A model generated the notes under the pieces. That model worked only from the letters and a program-made list of their open reading frames with translations, did not search any database and had not been told where the DNA came from. Of a DNA stretch of 64,000 nucleotides, positions 60,136-64,000 are shown piece after piece. The translations under genes were made by a program, and so were the position numbers. The DNA lies in NCBI RefSeq assembly GCF_033115175.1, contig NC_084835.1, positions 90,951,948-91,015,947 on the forward strand, read 5' to 3'. The first letter of the stretch is position 1; each line of letters starts with the position of its first letter. Source of the DNA: Lepus europaeus (Eukaryota; Chordata; Mammalia; Lagomorpha; Leporidae).

Positions 60136-60149
60136 AAGATGTGCACAAT

Positions 60150-63100
60150 CTTGCAAAAGATTATACCCATTTTACAGGACCCAAATACACAGAACAGAGT
60201 ATCTTAATCTGAAGTGCCTATGTTCAGATTGCTTTTTAACCTGAATTTCTTCCTTTAAATAATGTGAAGGAAATAATCTTAGATCAGAATAACTGAGGCT
60301 TTCCAACAGAGTGACCACATTTAGAAGAAATGCATTGTTTGTAACAGGGAAAATATGCCTATTTTTCTCAGCTTCCGAATCACTATTCCAGCAAGGACTA
60401 AAGTCCTGTACTTCACTAGGTATTTGTGGTGTCTGTTAGATATAGGTGGTCTCCACAAGTGATAGTATCAGGTCCATGAAACTTTATAATGATGATGGAG
60501 GGTGGAGGGCAATTATGAATGGGTAACACTGAGGTGCATGTACAGAGCATGATAAGTACAAGCTTGTGCTGTTTACTGCCAGAGATGTATTTTATCACAT
60601 ATATCAGAAGCATATTTTCATGTATTAACAAGGGTTTCCATTCTTAAAATCCTCTAACTTCTTCCTATCTCATAGGGAGCAAGGGTAGCTTTCCATAGGC
60701 ATTGTCCTCTGAGAAACAGCACATATAGTGGATAAAAGGAATCATAGGTCAACATTTGACTTTGTAGAGCTTACACCAGACTAATGTTTTAGAATGCAGA
60801 TGTTTCCTGTGTAGGAAGAAGAATTTTTGGAATTTTATAATGAATATATAGATTTTTGAGGGACCTAACCTTGGAAAACTGAATACTGGGCATTTACTAA
60901 AAGCTAAAGTAAAGTGCAAAGAGAACCTTTGCTCTGATAAGGTATGTAGTGGTACCTAAGACCTGCCCAGAGGTGACCTAGAAATACTTCTAATCACATC
61001 CCAAAAGCTAAGGCAATTCATATGACTGTTACAAGTTCAACAAAGGTAGGGTGTTTCATCCTACAGGAAGGGTATCACTGAAGTGGCTGAGAATAATGGG
61101 TGACCAGCTACACAGTCTGCCACACAGATACTTTTATGTTAAATAATCCCCCACAGAGAACAGAATGGGCACATCCTTATTGGCCAATGAATTTCCTCAC
61201 AACTGACACCCCTGGAACCCGTGTGTCTTCCTGTTACTAGGATTGCTGAGGAAGTCATGACTGGCAAGAATCCCTCTACAGAGAAATCGTGGGCTGGAAA
61301 CACTTCCCCTCAATTTTTATTCTTCCACTTTTGTCAAGAAGAAAATAATCTGACAAAAAGGGAGAAAAAAGCACAAAGTCAAAATGACAGGCAAGAAATG
61401 AAAGAATCAGGCCAGTAGTGATGTATGAAATGTCCTACTTTTGATTTTCCATGTAGGAAACACTTAAAATTGATTTTCAATATTTCCATCAATATTCTTA
61501 GCCACTATTGTCTATTTCCTGTGACAGGATGAATGTCCCATCTCTCACACTTTCCTGCCTCTCTTTCCCCTGCCCATATCACTAACATTGACTGTCTTTC
61601 AAATACATTCTAACAAGTAGTCTATTTACATATTAATCCAGCAACTGCAGAGAGCATCAGAACACCTAAGAATGGTTGAATTTAGGACTCAGTGGAATAA
61701 GGGCTTTAAATCTTAGACTGTGGTAAAATTCAAAGTGACATTTCACAGGAAAAGAAAACTTCTATTTTTATCTTAGTGTTTAGAGATGATCCCTGGGAAG
61801 AATTGTTAAGGTATCCCAGGGCTTCCCACATGTGCCTTGGAATTCTGTGCAATTAGATACTCCTCCACTGCCAGCCTTTTAGGAAATCAGTCAGCCTCTA
61901 CCTGGGGCTTTCCTAATGGCTAGCCCACTTGTCTGTGCTGGTTAACTCAGTTGGCTATAATGTAAAGTATTAATTCAAGGAGGGCTAATTAGGAAAAGGT
62001 CATTTGACCTTTTGATTGAGTTTGATTTTTCTGGCTTTTTTTTTTCTCAGAGAAAATATTTCAACCTCTTAAAGACTACCTTTAAGATACTTACTGTTGT
62101 CATAAGGAGAACAGATGAATACAGTGGAACTATAACTTTACATTTTCCATTCACCTTGAATACACAGGACGTGTACTATGTAACATATATACACCAGTTT
62201 CAATTTAACAGGATGGACATGACATAGAAAGAGAGTTTGTAACAAGCTTTGGCTAATTTCAGTTGCTGTCTACACTGCTGACAGTGACTATACCATCAAG
62301 CCATGCATTCTGGTTCAGTATTCATAATCTCTAAATGTGATTGGTAACAGTTGATCATATTTCTTGCTGGATGATGTTAGTCAAACCATAATATATTACT
62401 CTGGATTGCACTGGTTGGGCCCTCTGCTTCAGCAGAATTGGAGATTGGTATTGCCTTCCCTTATTTCAGTACCAGGAAGTTGTTGCCTGTCTGGACCCTT
62501 CTAGCTCTTCCAGGGCAGGACCTTATTCTGCACTGACTTCTAGAGACAGCCCAACCCCACTGAAATTATTCTGTGAGAACCCTTAGATGTCGAGCAGTCA
62601 CATGCTCTATGAGTCAATGTTACTGCCCTCTTCTGTGAATGTAATGTATTTCTCCATGTTGTTTGGAAATTTTTTACCTGTGCCATGTATGCTTTGATTA
62701 TAAGCCTAGAGTAGGCACAACACAAGACAATTTGCCAAATTCCTTTCATCACTTGCTATGAAATCCTCATGACAGGAGTTACTTATTACATATTAAATTA
62801 TATTGACAAGGAGAGCTTTGCCAACATACTTTATGTTTCTTCGTATTGCAATCCCCTTTGCTAACCATCACCCTTGTCTTTGTAACCTGGACTTACTGTT
62901 GAAGAGCATTATAGCCAGGAATTATATTTCAGACTGTGGATAAATTTCTCTGGAAGCCATTGTTACTTTTGAAAACTCTTCACCAATATGTGGGATTTAT
63001 ATGCCAGAAAAGAACCAGACAAGAACAAGAATCTATTCTGAAATCATAAACCTTCTGGGCATGACCAGGCTATATAAGGCTATTTGCAGTTGGCCATTAG

Positions 63101-63290
63101 GAGAACCAGCTGAGGGCGTGATCATGCCTTATTCTGTGTAAGGGTGAGTCCAGCTGGAGAGCCAAGGCTCAGTAGAAGAGAGTAACCTTAGAATCAGGAA
63201 GTCTAGAGTTTGATGAATCTCTCACAGATCTCTTCATGCCCCACTTTTGTGACTTGGCTGATGTGTGTTAAATTAAAGAATCAGACAAAC
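60150..63290. other. Unassigned sequence, no gene seen
   Basis: About 3.1 kb, the longest stretch without a recognised mobile element. AT-rich; open frames are all under 75 codons and without domain signatures. No splice or promoter pattern could be supported. Confidence 0.45.
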
Positions 63291-63297
63291 AGGCAAA

Positions 63298-63473
63298 GGT
63301 CCAATAGTGTGGCACAGTGGTTAAGCTGCTGGTTGAGTTACCTGTATCTCATATCAGAGCGTGTAGGTTCAAGTATCACTACCATTTCCAATCCTGGTTT
63401 CTGCTACTGTACAACCTGGAAGGCAGCAGGTATTTGGGCCCCCATTGGCATCTTAACTACCACAGCAAATATC
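63298..63473 (+). mobile_element. Old C-repeat SINE fragment with fold-back end
   Basis: Sense head and middle (GTGTGGCACAGTGGTTAAGC, GTAGGTTCAAGTATCAC, GCAGCAGGTATTTGGG) end at about 63442. They are followed at 63447-63473 by the reversed head of the same family (GGCATCTTAACTACCACAGC), so the 3' half is missing and the ends face each other. Confidence 0.6.
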
Positions 63474-63635
63474 TATTCACACATATGGTTATTTAAATTT
63501 AAATTAATTAAAGTGAAATTGGATTAACAATTCAGTTCCTCAGTTTTGCTAGCAAGATTTCTTGTGCTCAGTTGACATATGTTAGTTTATGGTTAGTGGC
63601 TACAGATTGGAAAATAGACTTGTAGAATATTTTCT

Positions 63636-63978
63636 TTTTTCTTTTTTTTTTCTGGACAGGCAGAGTTAGACAGGGAGAGAGAGAGAGAGAGAGAGAAGCA
63701 GAGAGAAAGGTGTTCCTTTTTCCATTGGTTCACCCCCAAAGTGGCCGCTGCGGCCTGCGCGCTGCACCGATCCGAAGCCAGGAGCCAGGTGCTTCCTCCT
63801 GGTCTCCCATGCGGGTGCAGGGCCCAAGGTCTTGGGCCATCCTCCACTGCACTCCTGGGCCACAGCAGAGAGCTGGCCTGGAAGAGGAGCACCCGGGACA
63901 GAATCTGGCGCCCCAACCAGGACTAGAACCCAGGGTGCCGGCGCCGCAGGTGGAAGATTAGCCTAATGAGCCACGGCA
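63636..63978 (-). mobile_element. C-repeat SINE, young
   Basis: Antisense copy nearly complete, stopping at GAGCCACGGC, so the outermost few bases of the head are missing. Exact 12-bp duplication AGAATATTTTCT at 63624-63635 and 63979-63990. Confidence 0.96.
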
Positions 63979-64000
63979 AGAATATTTTCTATTGGACAAT

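Overview
This window reads as a lagomorph nuclear genome, most likely rabbit (Oryctolagus) or hare. The basis is about thirty C-repeat SINEs (tRNA-derived head close to GGCCGGCGCTGTGGC, CT-rich 3' part, AAATAAATAAATCTTT-type tail) on both strands, together with rabbit-type LINE-1 copies that share one characteristic 3'UTR. The sequence is AT-rich, and I see no intact host protein-coding gene, rRNA, tRNA or CRISPR array. Most long open frames are transposon relics or antisense shadows of SINEs. The window is best read as intergenic or deep intronic DNA.

Layout. 1-8.7 kb: AT-rich sequence with SINEs, an MLT1 LTR split by other repeats (about 3.1-4.0 kb) and a SINE interrupted by a hAT-like DNA element (7.0-7.5 kb). 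8.7-11.7 kb: a 5'-inverted LINE-1 that appears fused to non-L1, 3'UTR-like sequence. 11.8-17.1 kb: SINEs, MIR and L2 relics. 17.2-18.2 kb: a truncated processed pseudogene of HSPD1 (mitochondrial HSP60) on the minus strand. 20.9-21.7 kb: a SINE joined to a LINE-1 3'UTR inside a single target-site duplication. 23.2-28.5 kb: one LINE-1 with both ends present and two internal deletions, bounded by a 13-bp duplication. 28.8-40.7 kb: SINEs, several in adjacent pairs, separated by unassigned sequence. A CTCF-like site lies near 34.6 kb. 41.0-41.9 kb: a mariner relic. 44.4-48.3 kb: an ancient antisense L1M broken up by three SINEs and a young L1. 48.6-50.0 kb: an antisense endogenous retrovirus remnant (end of pol, damaged env, LTR part). 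50.5-64 kb: more SINEs, an MLT1 LTR, MIR relics and a long GAAA microsatellite.

The window is mainly a record of retrotransposition. The most informative parts are the junctions: twin-priming inversion, apparent template-switch chimeras, internal deletions and an in-frame ORF1-ORF2 fusion. I found no convincing new gene system. Family assignments of old repeats rest on recognition by eye and should be checked with RepeatMasker using lagomorph libraries.
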